Shown: one piece after another, positions 34,603 through 42,549 of the stretch
Position numbering within the stretch: the stretch's first letter is position 1
How the letters are laid out: every line of letters starts with the position of its first letter
Assembly (NCBI GenBank): GCA_038260305.1
Contig: JBBSNY010000003.1
Location: forward strand, 1-64,000
Length of the DNA: 64,000 bases
From: CADCVQ01 sp038260305
GTDB lineage: Bacteria > Actinomycetota > Thermoleophilia > Solirubrobacterales > Solirubrobacteraceae
Reading direction: 5' to 3'
Translations under genes and position numbers: made by a program
The notes under the pieces: model-generated
Databases searched by the model: none
Seen by the model: the letters and a program-made list of their open reading frames with translations, nothing else
Told to the model about the DNA's origin: nothing

Positions 34603-34763
34603 CGCGCCAGACGGGTGCTGAACCTGACCGGCGCGACTTGGCCACGCCAGACGCGCTGCTTGCGCTGCTCCCGTCAGCCGGGATAGCTCCCACGGATGGG
34701 GTGCAGCTTCTCGGTGCGCTTTCGTCCATCGGGACCATCAGCAGGGTGAGAAGCGAGGGGTTC

Positions 34764-35027
34764 ATGTTCTCAACAGACGGTTACCAGGACTGGTACATCG
34801 GTCTCGGGTTGTCGTTCTTGGTCATCGTCGTGGTGGTCGTCATCGTGGCCACGATTCTGATGCTGGCCGCCCGCATCGCAGACAAGGCGTCGCAGGCGAC
34901 GGGGGGCGTGGACATCGTCCGCGCCCAGACGACGAGCCTGGACGGTGGCATCGACCGGGTCAACGACTCCGCGGTGCGGATCCTGCACATGGCGCGGGTG
35001 CTCAGGAAGGCGGCGGTCGGCACATGA
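34764..35027 (+). CDS. Small single-pass membrane protein, operon gene 1
   Basis: An 87-residue protein with one very hydrophobic helix (LSFLVIVVVVVIVATILML, about residues 16-34) followed by a mostly amphipathic tail (DKASQATGGVDIVRAQ, NDSAVRILHMARVLRKA). GAGGGG lies three bases before the ATG. It overlaps the next gene as ATGA. No family was recognised. The shared layout of five consecutive genes suggests a membrane complex. Confidence 0.75.
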   Translation: MFSTDGYQDWYIGLGLSFLVIVVVVVIVATILMLAARIADKASQATGGVDIVRAQTTSLDGGIDRVNDSAVRILHMARVLRKAAVGT

Positions 35028-35326
35028 GGCTGGCAATGTTCGACACCCACGCGGTCTGGCAGGTCGTACTCGGCATGGGCGCGGTCGTCCTCGCGGTCGT
35101 GATCGTCCTGATGCTGCTGTTGCTCAGCTTCATCAAGGACATCCGCTCGAGCGTCGACACGCTGCTGGTCGCGGCACCGATCGTGGCCTCCCAGACGGCG
35201 AACCTCACGAAGCTGCAGGCGACGCCGGCGGTGCTCGACATGATCATCGAGGAGGCCATCGTCCAGGACGGCTACATGGACGTCCTCGGAGCGCACTACG
35301 CCGCTCCCGGGGAGAAGATCGTATGA
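35024..35326 (+). CDS. Small single-pass membrane protein, operon gene 2
   Basis: A 100-residue protein with a helix at about residues 14-37 (VVLGMGAVVLAVVIVLMLLL) and a tail with SSVDTLLVAAPIVASQTANL and an acidic IIEEAIVQDGY segment. It is overlapped by four bases at both ends (ATGA), so translation is tightly coupled to its neighbours. Function unknown. Confidence 0.75.
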   Translation: MRLAMFDTHAVWQVVLGMGAVVLAVVIVLMLLLLSFIKDIRSSVDTLLVAAPIVASQTANLTKLQATPAVLDMIIEEAIVQDGYMDVLGAHYAAPGEKIV

Positions 35327-35604
35327 GCACCGAGCTCATGATCATCGCGAGCGTCGCCGAGACGGTGCTGCTCGTGCTCGTCCTCGCCGTCGCGCTCACG
35401 CGCGTTCGTCAGGGGCTGGCCGGCATCTCGGGCGGCCTCACGGCGCTCGCGGGTGCGCTCGCCACGGTCGAGTCGCAGCACTTGCGCCAGCTTGGCCCGA
35501 CCGTCGCGCAGATCAACGCGCGCTTCGCGACGATCCTGACCGTGCTGCCGGGGATCGCCGCCAAGGCGGCCTTTGTCGTACGCAAGGTCACGGGGGCGAA
35601 TTAG
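35323..35604 (+). CDS. Small single-pass membrane protein, operon gene 3
   Basis: A 93-residue protein with an N-terminal helix (MIIASVAETVLLVLVLAVAL, about residues 6-25) and a long amphipathic, glycine- and alanine-rich tail (GLAGISGGLTALAGALATVE) ending KAAFVVRKVTG. It resembles its neighbours in layout but not clearly in sequence. Function unknown. Confidence 0.75.
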   Translation: MSTELMIIASVAETVLLVLVLAVALTRVRQGLAGISGGLTALAGALATVESQHLRQLGPTVAQINARFATILTVLPGIAAKAAFVVRKVTGAN

Positions 35605-35606
35605 CC

Positions 35607-35861
35607 ATGGCGATTCTCTGGATCATGTGCATCGTCGTCGCCGTCGCGCTCGTCGCCGTCGTGATCGTGCTGAAGGGCGTCCTCAGCGCCGCGCGCAGCA
35701 TCACGCCCACGGTCAACGCGATCGCGGGCGTCGCGGCCGCGGCATCCAAGGACCTCGACGCGGTGATCGCGCTCGTGACGACGCAGAACTACATCAGTCA
35801 GGTCGTCGCTGGTCTCGCCAACTACGGCGGTTCCCTCGATGCCGCGCTTCCCAACGCCTAA
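35607..35861 (+). CDS. Small single-pass membrane protein, operon gene 4
   Basis: An 84-residue protein with one helix (MCIVVAVALVAVVIVLKGVL, about residues 7-26) followed by SAARSITPTVNAIAGVAAAA and a tail ending in LPNA. It begins two bases after the previous stop. Function unknown. Confidence 0.75.
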   Translation: MAILWIMCIVVAVALVAVVIVLKGVLSAARSITPTVNAIAGVAAAASKDLDAVIALVTTQNYISQVVAGLANYGGSLDAALPNA

Positions 35862-35870
35862 GGTGCTGTG

Positions 35871-36329
35871 ATGGAACTCCCGGTTGCGATCATCATCCTG
35901 CTGGTCACACTCGTCATCCTGGCGCTCGCGGTGTTTCTCATCGCGACGATCGTGGAACTGTCGAAGATCGACAAGGGCCTCACCGTCGTCCTCGACGGCG
36001 TCGCGGAGATCGCGACGAAGACGGCGCCGGTCAACGGCGTGCTCGACGCGATCAACGGCACACTCGCCATGGGCCGCGATCTGCTCGAGGGCCTGGCTCT
36101 GAAGAAGACGGGCGCCGACGCGGCCGGACTCGTCGAGTCGTGCTTCCCCGGCGAGGGCCAGAAGTTCCTGCGGCGTATCGGGCGCCAGGGGCAGGTCGTC
36201 CGTATCGGCGCGGACTACCCGCCCGGCGCGGCGACCCTCAATGCGCTGCTCGGCGTCTCAACTGCCCCCCCGCCACCGGCCGAGCCGGCGGGTCGGATCT
36301 CCGTGGTCGGTTCGCGACCCTGGGAGTAG
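35871..36329 (+). CDS. Small membrane protein, operon gene 5
   Basis: A 152-residue protein with one helix (VAIIILLVTLVILALAVFLI, about residues 5-24), then an amphipathic segment (IDKGLTVVLDGVAEIATKT, NGVLDAINGTLAMGRDLLEG) like that of its smaller neighbours, and a globular C-terminal extension of about 70 residues ending in a proline-rich tail. The extension has one cysteine (ESCFPGEG). ATG at 35871 is used; a GTG lies three bases before. Function unknown. Confidence 0.78.
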   Translation: MELPVAIIILLVTLVILALAVFLIATIVELSKIDKGLTVVLDGVAEIATKTAPVNGVLDAINGTLAMGRDLLEGLALKKTGADAAGLVESCFPGEGQKFLRRIGRQGQVVRIGADYPPGAATLNALLGVSTAPPPPAEPAGRISVVGSRPWE

Positions 36330-36389
36330 CGGCAGGTGGTCGGTGCCCGGGCGGGTGCAACACGCCCGGGCACCGAGGCCGCCGTCGCG

Positions 36390-36653
36390 TTAGAGCTGTA
36401 GGACGGCGTCGTCGTCGTAGAGCTTGATGACCTTGACCGCGCCGTCGGCGACATCGAGGTGCGCCGTGTCGAGGCACAGTCCGCACAGCACGCACTCGTC
36501 GACGTTCTCGGCCACGATCTGCAGGCCGCCTTCGCTCGTCTCGCGGTAGATGTCGACCGGGCACACCTGCGTCAGGTGCGAGGGCAGCTCCGGATGCTTG
36601 GCGAGCGCGGCGTCGTCGACCTCGATCGCGATGAAGATCGCGTCTGCTCTCAT
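36390..36653 (-). CDS. FixX-like ferredoxin
   Basis: An 87-residue ferredoxin-like protein. VCPVDIYRE and CVLCGLCLD supply one plus three cysteines, the pattern of FixX-type ferredoxins that accompany ETF systems, not of ordinary 2[4Fe-4S] ferredoxins. Its ATG overlaps the stop of the CoA-ligase alpha subunit (ATGA), so it ends a three-gene operon. Electron partners are not evident nearby. Confidence 0.82.
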   Translation of the reverse strand: MRADAIFIAIEVDDAALAKHPELPSHLTQVCPVDIYRETSEGGLQIVAENVDECVLCGLCLDTAHLDVADGAVKVIKLYDDDAVLQL

Positions 36654-37576
36654 GCCGCACTCCTCAGGGCCGCGAGCTTGGACTTCATGATCTCGGGGAT
36701 CTCGGAGATCTCCTCGGCCACCGTGATGCCGGCCTCGGCGAGGCGCTCGATCTTCTCGGCTGCGGTGTCCTCCTTGCCCTCGACGATCGTGCCGGCATGG
36801 CCGAAGCTCATGCCCGGCATCTCGTCCATGAACCGCCCGGCCATGAAGGCGACGATCGGCAACGTGCATTCGTTGGCCTTGACCCAGCGCGCGAGCTCGG
36901 CCTCCATGCGCCCGCCGGGCTCGGTGTAGATGACGATCCCCTCGGTCTGCTCGTCGGCCGCAAACAGCGGCATCAGCTCGGCGTAGGACGAGCCGATGAT
37001 CGCGTCGCCGCCGATCGAGACGGCCGTCGACTGGCCGAGGCCCGCGGCGCTCAGCGTGCTCGACATCTCGGTCGTCATGCCGCCGGAGCGGCTGATGACA
37101 CCGATCGGACCGGGCGTGTAGGCCTGCGCGGCGTTGCGCGCCGGCCCGCCGATGCCACCCATCTTGATGACGTCGGGGACGATGATCCCGAGGCAGTTGG
37201 GGCCGATGATGCGCGCACCGCGCAGCGTCGCGAGCTCGACCATCTGGGCGACGTCGCGGCGCGGAATGCGCTCGGTGACGATGACGATCAGCTTGACGCC
37301 GTTCTCGATCGCCTCGAACACCGCGTCCTTCGTGAAGGCGGGGGGGACGGTGACGACCGAGCCGTCGATCGGGGCGCCGTGGGCCTCGACGGCCTGCGCG
37401 ACCGTGTCGTAGACGGCGACGCCGTGGACGTCGCGGCCCTTGCGCCCCGGCGTGACGCCGCCGACGATCTTCGCGCCCGTGCCATAGTCGAGGCACTCGC
37501 GCGTGAGGTTGACGGCCTCGCGGCCCGTGATGCCCTGGACGATGAACGTCGTGTCGGCGTCGACGAGGATGCTCAT
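36650..37576 (-). CDS. Acyl-CoA ligase alpha subunit (SucD/MtkB-like)
   Basis: A 308-residue alpha subunit of the succinyl-CoA synthetase family. The Rossmann CoA-binding region starts VQGITGREAVN, GPNCLGIIVP is the ligase signature, and the phosphohistidine is in SFGHAGTIVEG. It is coupled by ATGA overlaps to the beta subunit upstream and the ferredoxin downstream. Succinate, malate or another dicarboxylate could be the substrate; a malyl-CoA-lyase-like gene 760 bases away makes malate thiokinase worth considering. Confidence 0.9.
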   Translation of the reverse strand: MSILVDADTTFIVQGITGREAVNLTRECLDYGTGAKIVGGVTPGRKGRDVHGVAVYDTVAQAVEAHGAPIDGSVVTVPPAFTKDAVFEAIENGVKLIVIVTERIPRRDVAQMVELATLRGARIIGPNCLGIIVPDVIKMGGIGGPARNAAQAYTPGPIGVISRSGGMTTEMSSTLSAAGLGQSTAVSIGGDAIIGSSYAELMPLFAADEQTEGIVIYTEPGGRMEAELARWVKANECTLPIVAFMAGRFMDEMPGMSFGHAGTIVEGKEDTAAEKIERLAEAGITVAEEISEIPEIMKSKLAALRSAA

Positions 37577-38793
37577 GACGTCACCGCCTCCGGGCCCGCG
37601 ATCTTCGCGACCGCGCGGCGCGCGGCCTCGTGCATCGAGACGGAGCGATCGGCGTACTCGATCCCGTACTTCTCGAGGATCTTGAAGCCCTCCTCCTCCC
37701 ACGCGCCCGGGATGCGGAAGATCGCGATCTTCTCCGCCGGGTCCATGCCGAGCTCGAGGCAGCCCTTGATGACGCCGCGCGCGACGATGTCGACGCGGGT
37801 GTTGGAGACGATCGACATCATCACCGCGATCTTGTCGACGCCGGGCTTCGTCAGCACGAGCTTCGCCAGGCCGCAGGTCTTCGCGACGTCGGGGTTGCCG
37901 CCGATCTCGCAGTAGTTCGCCGGCTTGCCGCCATGCGCGCGGACCGCGTCGAAGAGTGTCAGCGAACCGCCGCCGGCGCCGATGACGAGGCCGATGTTGC
38001 CGTCGAACTCCGTCACGTTGCCCGCGACGCCGCGGTGGCTGGAGCTGTCGACGGCCTCGCCGGCGAGCTCGAAGGCCGTCGGCTCGCGCGCCTCGCGCGT
38101 CTCGTCGTCGCCGACGCCGAGGTCCTTCAGCAGCTGCTTGTGGCGCCCGCGGGCCTCGTTCTCCATGTCCATGTGCGCATCGAGCGCGACGAACGAGCCG
38201 TCCTGCATCTCGGCCAGCGGGTTGATCTCGGCGAGCGTCATGTCGTTGTCCATGAAAAGCTGGGCGAGCCGGCGCACGATCGGCGTCAGGCGCGTGAGCG
38301 CGCGGCCGGTGACGCCGGTCTGGGCGATCGCCTGCTTGGCGTGGAAGTCCGACAGCGGCAGGATGTTCGACAGGTGCACGCGGCCGACGTGGTCGGGGTG
38401 CTCCTCGGCGACCTGCTCGATGTCGATGCCGCCCATGTCGCTGAACAGGATCACGGGCTGCTTGGCGATGCCGTCCCAGACGACCCCGGCGTAGTACTCC
38501 TGCTTGACCTCGGCCTTCGGGTCGACGAGCACGCCGCGCGGCATGTGCCCGCTGATCTCGAGCGCGAGGATGTCCGCGGCGTAGGCCTCGGCCTCCTCGG
38601 GCGTGTCGGCGAACTTCACGCCGCCGGCCTTCATCCGCCCGCCGGTGAGGACCTGCGACTTGATGACGGTCGGGCCGCCGATGCGCTCGGCGATGGCCTT
38701 CGCCTCGGCAGCATCGGTCGTGAAGCCGAAGTCGGTGACGGGGATCCCGGCTCGCTTGACGATCTCGCGGGCCTCGTATTCGAAGAAGCGCAT
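37573..38793 (-). CDS. Acyl-CoA ligase beta subunit (SucC/MtkA-like)
   Basis: A 406-residue ATP-grasp beta subunit. The N-terminus MRFFEYEAREIVKRAG, VIKSQVLTGGRMKAGG and the metal-binding AEINPLA are recognisable, but MRFFEYEARE differs from the usual MDLHEYQAKE of SucC, so it belongs to a side branch of the family. On this strand TAGGGT lies eight bases before the ATG, suggesting a leaderless transcript for the ligase-ferredoxin operon. Confidence 0.9.
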   Translation of the reverse strand: MRFFEYEAREIVKRAGIPVTDFGFTTDAAEAKAIAERIGGPTVIKSQVLTGGRMKAGGVKFADTPEEAEAYAADILALEISGHMPRGVLVDPKAEVKQEYYAGVVWDGIAKQPVILFSDMGGIDIEQVAEEHPDHVGRVHLSNILPLSDFHAKQAIAQTGVTGRALTRLTPIVRRLAQLFMDNDMTLAEINPLAEMQDGSFVALDAHMDMENEARGRHKQLLKDLGVGDDETREAREPTAFELAGEAVDSSSHRGVAGNVTEFDGNIGLVIGAGGGSLTLFDAVRAHGGKPANYCEIGGNPDVAKTCGLAKLVLTKPGVDKIAVMMSIVSNTRVDIVARGVIKGCLELGMDPAEKIAIFRIPGAWEEEGFKILEKYGIEYADRSVSMHEAARRAVAKIAGPEAVTS

Positions 38794-38816
38794 GGGGGCA
38801 GACCCTACCCGCACGC

Positions 38817-39242
38817 CTATGCCGGTGGTGTGTCCCAGGGGTTCAGCACGCGTACGCCGGTCTGCGCGACGTCTGTGACGTTGCGGGTGACGAGCACAAG
38901 TCCGTGCACCTTGGCGGTTGCCGCCATGAGTCCATCGACGACTGGCGGGCGCGCGGCGGGGTCCATACTGCCCCAAGCATCAGCGATGTCCCGGTCGACG
39001 GCGATGGTTCGCTCGTGGAAGCGCTCGCGAATCTCCCCCAACCAACGCTCGAGGCCGGCGGCCTGCAGGGGATCGCGCCGCCGCAATCGCTCGATACCGC
39101 GCCGGATCTCGCCCAAGACCAACACGCTGACGAAGAGTGGATCGTTCGCCCGTCCTGCTGCCTCCAACCATGCCAGAACCTCCGGCGATGGCCGGCGTCG
39201 TCGGGTTTCCGAGACGACGTTCGTGTCGAGGAGGTATCTCAC
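38817..39242 (-). CDS. VapC/FitB-like PIN-domain toxin
   Basis: A 141-residue PIN-domain RNase. The acidic residues expected at the metal site are in LLDTNVVSE, LVLGEIRRG and VVDGLMAATA. The N-terminus MRYLLDTNVVSETRR is typical of FitB-type VapC toxins. It overlaps the antitoxin stop (ATGA). Confidence 0.93.
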   Translation of the reverse strand: MRYLLDTNVVSETRRRRPSPEVLAWLEAAGRANDPLFVSVLVLGEIRRGIERLRRRDPLQAAGLERWLGEIRERFHERTIAVDRDIADAWGSMDPAARPPVVDGLMAATAKVHGLVLVTRNVTDVAQTGVRVLNPWDTPPA

Positions 39243-39511
39243 TCGCCGAAATCGATCTCGCGCGGCAGCTCGCGCGAGCGATCGAGATCGAGATCATCGA
39301 AGCGTGGCCCCGACAGGAGGAACTCGGCGAAATCGGGCACCTCCTTCTGCGACTTTCTGTACTCGTCGGCGGACACGACCACGACCACCTCCTCGCCGTG
39401 GCGCGTCACCACCTGCGGACCCTCGTCGAGCGTACGACGGATGAGCTCGCTAAACCTCTGCTTCGCCTCTTGCACCTGCCAGTGCGTGGCATCCTGCATC
39501 TGCCGACTCAC
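39239..39511 (-). CDS. Phd/YefM-family antitoxin
   Basis: A 90-residue antitoxin with the Phd/YefM N-terminal fold (WQVQEAKQRFSELIRRT, then GPQVVTRHGEEVVVVVSADEY) and an acidic C-terminal tail that should bind the PIN toxin. The GTG start at 39511 is supported by GAGGAGG five bases upstream. A weak dyad AGTCT-N9-AGACT (39524-39542) upstream could be its operator. Confidence 0.92.
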   Translation of the reverse strand: MSRQMQDATHWQVQEAKQRFSELIRRTLDEGPQVVTRHGEEVVVVVSADEYRKSQKEVPDFAEFLLSGPRFDDLDLDRSRELPREIDFGE

Positions 39512-39549
39512 GTGAACCTCCTCAGTCTAGACAGCACAGACTAGCGCGG

Positions 39550-40617
39550 TCAGACGGGCGCGCTCTCCATCTCGTAGGCCGCCGCGAGCTCGGGGTCCTT
39601 GCGCGACAGCATCTCGGCGAGGTCGACCATGACGCGGCATTGCTTCCACGTCGCGTCGTCCTGCATCTTGCCGTCGATCATGTGCACGCCGCGCCCGTCG
39701 GGGATCGCCTCGATGACCTTCTTGGCAAACAGCACCTCGTCGGGGTTCGGGCTGAACACGCGCTTGGCGATGTCGATCTGGACCGGATGTAGCGACCACG
39801 TGCCGACGCAGCCCATGATGAACGCGGCTCGGAACTGTGCCTCGCAGCCCTCGACGTCCTTGATGTCGCCGAACGGGCCGTAGAACGGCAGCAGCCCGGC
39901 CGCGGTGCAGGCGTCGACCATGCGCCCGAGCGAGTAGTGCCAGAGGTCCTGCTGAGCGGACTCGCGCGGCGTGCCCTCGGCGGCCGACGGGTCGGGGTCG
40001 GAGATGACGCGATAACCGGGGTGCCCTCCGCCGACGCGCGTCGTCTTCATCCGCCTGCTGGCGGCGAGGTCGGCCGGTCCGAGGCTCATGCCCTGCATGC
40101 GCGGGCTCGCGGTCGCGATGTCGTCGATGTTGTTGACGCCGAGCGCCGTCTCGAGCAGCGCGTGCAGCATGATCGGCTTCTCGATACCGGCCTTCGCCTC
40201 GAGTTGGGCGAGCAGGCGGTCCATGTAATGGATGTCCCACGGCCCCTCGACCTTCGGGACCATGATCACCGCGAGCTTGTGGCCGATCTCGCCGACGATC
40301 CGGGTGAGGTCGTCGAGCACCCACGGCGACTCGAGCGAGTTGATCCGCACCCACAGTGCCGTGTCGCCGAGGTCCATGTCGCGGCCGACCGTGATCAGGC
40401 CCTCGCGCGCGGCCTCCTTGCGCTCGACGGGCACCGCGTCCTCGAGGTTGCCGAGCAGGATGTCGACCTTCGCCGCGATGTCGGGAGCCTTGGCGACCAT
40501 CTTCGCGTTCGAGAAGTCGAGGAAGTGGATCATCCGCGACGGCGTCACGGGGATCTCGCGCAGCGGGTCGGGTGCGCCCATCGCGAGCGGCTTGAGAAAG
40601 GCACGGGGGTCACGCAA
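39550..40617 (-). CDS. Malyl-CoA/beta-methylmalyl-CoA lyase-like protein
   Basis: A 355-residue TIM-barrel lyase of the HpcH/HpaI-CitE family. NLEDAVPVERKEAAR carries the conserved Glu-Asp, WVRINS and MVPKVEG fit substrate and Mg binding, and LLETALGV and HPVQIDIAKRVFSP are typical of malyl-CoA lyases. The enzyme would split malyl-CoA to glyoxylate and acetyl-CoA, or beta-methylmalyl-CoA to glyoxylate and propionyl-CoA, as in the ethylmalonyl-CoA pathway. A TTG start is used because GGAGG lies nine bases upstream; an ATG at 40581 is the alternative. Confidence 0.88.
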   Translation of the reverse strand: MRDPRAFLKPLAMGAPDPLREIPVTPSRMIHFLDFSNAKMVAKAPDIAAKVDILLGNLEDAVPVERKEAAREGLITVGRDMDLGDTALWVRINSLESPWVLDDLTRIVGEIGHKLAVIMVPKVEGPWDIHYMDRLLAQLEAKAGIEKPIMLHALLETALGVNNIDDIATASPRMQGMSLGPADLAASRRMKTTRVGGGHPGYRVISDPDPSAAEGTPRESAQQDLWHYSLGRMVDACTAAGLLPFYGPFGDIKDVEGCEAQFRAAFIMGCVGTWSLHPVQIDIAKRVFSPNPDEVLFAKKVIEAIPDGRGVHMIDGKMQDDATWKQCRVMVDLAEMLSRKDPELAAAYEMESAPV

Positions 40618-40739
40618 GGGAAGAGGCCTCCAACAGGACGGGAGCAGGACGCGTCGTTGCGCCTGAACCTATCGAGTTCGTGGAGAACCGTCGTTCGGCG
40701 GATGCACCGGCGGATCAGCGCTGACACGGCCGCACCGGT

Positions 40740-41312
40740 CTAGCCTCGATAGCGGGCCAACGCTCTGCTCCAGCTCGTCTCGGTCAGCGGCACTCGGCGC
40801 TGCACCGAGAGGAATATCTGGCGGCCTGACGGCTCCGCGAGCTTCCCGGCGACGACCATCTCGACAACCAGGTGCGTCGTGGACAGCGCCGGAACGCCTT
40901 TCAGCCCTGCCAGGCGGAGCCCGTCTCCATCGTCGACGAGCACGAGCTCCCGGTCGAGGCTCTCGGCGTGGAGCACCGTCGCGATCTCTCCGCGGTGCTT
41001 CCTCGGGTGGTCGCCGCCGGCGGCCCACTCGTTGCGGATGACGGCGACTTCTGCCGCGATCTCTGGAGCCAACGTCGCACCGCGTTGGTCGGCCGGAAAC
41101 CCGAGGCGTCGCAGATTCTGAAGTCCGGGGTGTGTGCGGATGTTCGGCCTCGGGCTCGACCCACGCAGCTCGACCTCGTTGGCGACATCGACCACCCAGT
41201 GGCCGGCCGCTCCCACGTACCGTGCGAGGGCCGGGAGCTGGCCAGCCTCGCAGAAGCGAAAGAACGGGCCGGCATCCATCCACACCCGATCGGCACCCGC
41301 GACGAGCCGCAC
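40740..41312 (-). CDS. PIN-like protein of an XRE/ImmA-IrrE module
   Basis: A 190-residue protein that looks like a divergent PIN-like nuclease: VWMDAGPFFRFCEAG has the first acidic residue, an ATVLHAESLDRELVLVDDGD segment the later ones, and the DDGDGLRLAGLKGVPALST end fits the PIN fold. It starts two bases after the metallopeptidase stop, so it is the third gene of the operon. It is likely the toxic or effector component, by inference. Confidence 0.7.
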   Translation of the reverse strand: MRLVAGADRVWMDAGPFFRFCEAGQLPALARYVGAAGHWVVDVANEVELRGSSPRPNIRTHPGLQNLRRLGFPADQRGATLAPEIAAEVAVIRNEWAAGGDHPRKHRGEIATVLHAESLDRELVLVDDGDGLRLAGLKGVPALSTTHLVVEMVVAGKLAEPSGRQIFLSVQRRVPLTETSWSRALARYRG

Positions 41313-41314
41313 GA

Positions 41315-42085
41315 CTAGAAATCCGGGTCGTCAGCGGCGACCTCAACTCCAGCCAGCTCGGCGGTCACGGTGTCGACGCTGCGGGCGGTCCGCTCTGCGA
41401 TCTGCTCTATGGAGGCCAGCCCCGCCCCATAGATCACCTTGATCTGCCGTTGGGCCGTCGCGGGCAGGCGTGGCAGGTCGTCCGCGCCGATCGCGCTCAG
41501 CGAGTCGTGGAAGTCACCGATACTGAGCATGTAGAGCATCCGCTTGTGCTCGCCTGCCGCGATCGCGGATGTGATCTGCGCCTTCGCCTGTCCGCGGAGC
41601 CGGCCAGCCTGCTCGAGGCGGATCCTCGCCGCATCCGCGCTGACCCCGAAGTGGCGGGCCATGCGGACGACCGTCTCGAGCCCGACCTTGGGATCTCCCT
41701 CGCGCTCAAGCCACGCATCGGTCGCGGCGCGTGGGACCAGGAACTCGCCGGCGAAGGCGTTGGCCTGCATCTCCTGCGGGTCGCGACCGTGGATGTCGTC
41801 GGCCGTGTCGTACACCGTGGCGTGACCGAGCCGGTAGTGCCCGAACTCGTGCGCGAGCGTGAAGCGTTGGCGCGCGGGTGCGTGCGTGCCGTTGATGAAG
41901 ATGTCGACACGTGCATGATCGCGACGCATGACGCCCGCGAACCCCTTCGGGAGCGCGGCGACCGTCACGGGGATCCCGGCCCGTCCCTCGACGATGTCCA
42001 GAAGGTCGCCGATGGCGGCGTCGAGCGCAAGCCCGAGATCGCCACGAGCTTCGCGGGCGACGACGATGGCCTTGCCGATCGACAC
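41315..42085 (-). CDS. ImmA/IrrE-family metallopeptidase
   Basis: A 256-residue Zn peptidase of the COG2856 group. The HExxH motif is in FTLAHEFGHYRLGH, and the downstream EMQANAFAGEFLVP supplies the third ligand. In ImmR/ImmA and DdrO/IrrE systems such proteases cleave a partner XRE repressor when a signal is sensed. Its partner here is the XRE gene eight bases upstream. The C-terminal 80 residues (DDLPRLPATAQRQIKV...) are additional and might sense the signal. Confidence 0.92.
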   Translation of the reverse strand: MSIGKAIVVAREARGDLGLALDAAIGDLLDIVEGRAGIPVTVAALPKGFAGVMRRDHARVDIFINGTHAPARQRFTLAHEFGHYRLGHATVYDTADDIHGRDPQEMQANAFAGEFLVPRAATDAWLEREGDPKVGLETVVRMARHFGVSADAARIRLEQAGRLRGQAKAQITSAIAAGEHKRMLYMLSIGDFHDSLSAIGADDLPRLPATAQRQIKVIYGAGLASIEQIAERTARSVDTVTAELAGVEVAADDPDF

Positions 42086-42093
42086 GCTGACGC

Positions 42094-42429
42094 TCAGGAG
42101 GACGGGCCGGTGAGCGCGTCCAGATATCGGTAGGTCCCGACCAGCTCGTCGACGACCGCCATGGCGGCGTTCACCTTGTCGTCGCTCGTATCTGCACGGA
42201 GCACCGTGACGGCCTCGTCATCGCGCAGCAACGCATCGACGTCGACAGCGAGCAGCTCGGCGATCGATGCGAGCTCGGCGGCAGCCAGGCCGCGCTGGCC
42301 GGATTCCATCCGGCTCACCGCGGATGGATCGAGCCCGAGCGCCTCGGCTACGTCCTTCTTCGTGACGTTGCGCTCCACGCGCAGCTCCGCGATGCGCTCG
42401 ATGATCTGTTGTTCGGTTCGAAAGGCCAT
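42094..42429 (-). CDS. XRE-family repressor
   Basis: A 111-residue protein with an N-terminal helix-turn-helix of the XRE type (NVTKKDVAEALGLDPSAVSR) and a short C-terminal tail that may be the ImmA/IrrE cleavage or dimerisation region. GAGGAG precedes the ATG. A perfect 11-bp inverted repeat directly upstream is its likely operator. Confidence 0.92.
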   Translation of the reverse strand: MAFRTEQQIIERIAELRVERNVTKKDVAEALGLDPSAVSRMESGQRGLAAAELASIAELLAVDVDALLRDDEAVTVLRADTSDDKVNAAMAVVDELVGTYRYLDALTGPSS

Positions 42430-42449
42430 GGTCTCCTCGATCGGCCGCT

Positions 42450-42474
42450 ACTGCATGCGACTATCGCATGCAGT
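42450..42474. promoter_or_regulatory. Operator of the XRE/ImmA-IrrE/PIN operon
   Basis: ACTGCATGCGA-cta-TCGCATGCAGT is an 11-bp perfect inverted repeat with a three-base centre, 20 bases before the XRE start codon. It should be the autoregulatory binding site. Confidence 0.75.
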
Positions 42475-42549
42475 GGAGACGGACGACGTGTGTTCTCATC
42501 CTAGCCAATCCTTGGCCGCGACAACCTTCGACGGGGTGATGCTAACCTG

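Larger units (their letters stand above)
34449..34763. other. Low-GC intergenic region with direct repeats
   Basis: No gene is seen in 315 bases. It starts with two 21-bp direct repeats (34463-34499), has a conspicuously AT-rich stretch at about 34525-34585, a small dyad AGTTG-GTAT-CAACT (34527-34540) and a candidate promoter at 34573-34602. The base composition differs sharply from its neighbours. Confidence 0.65.

Noticed and set aside
34764..36329. A prophage holin or lysis cassette
   Set aside because: No endolysin, spanin or other phage gene is nearby, and five successive single-helix proteins with long amphipathic tails do not fit a holin cassette.
39524..39542. An operator for the VapBC-type pair (AGTCT-N9-AGACT)
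   Set aside because: The 5-bp arms with a 9-base spacer are too short to list as a separate site; it is mentioned only with the antitoxin.
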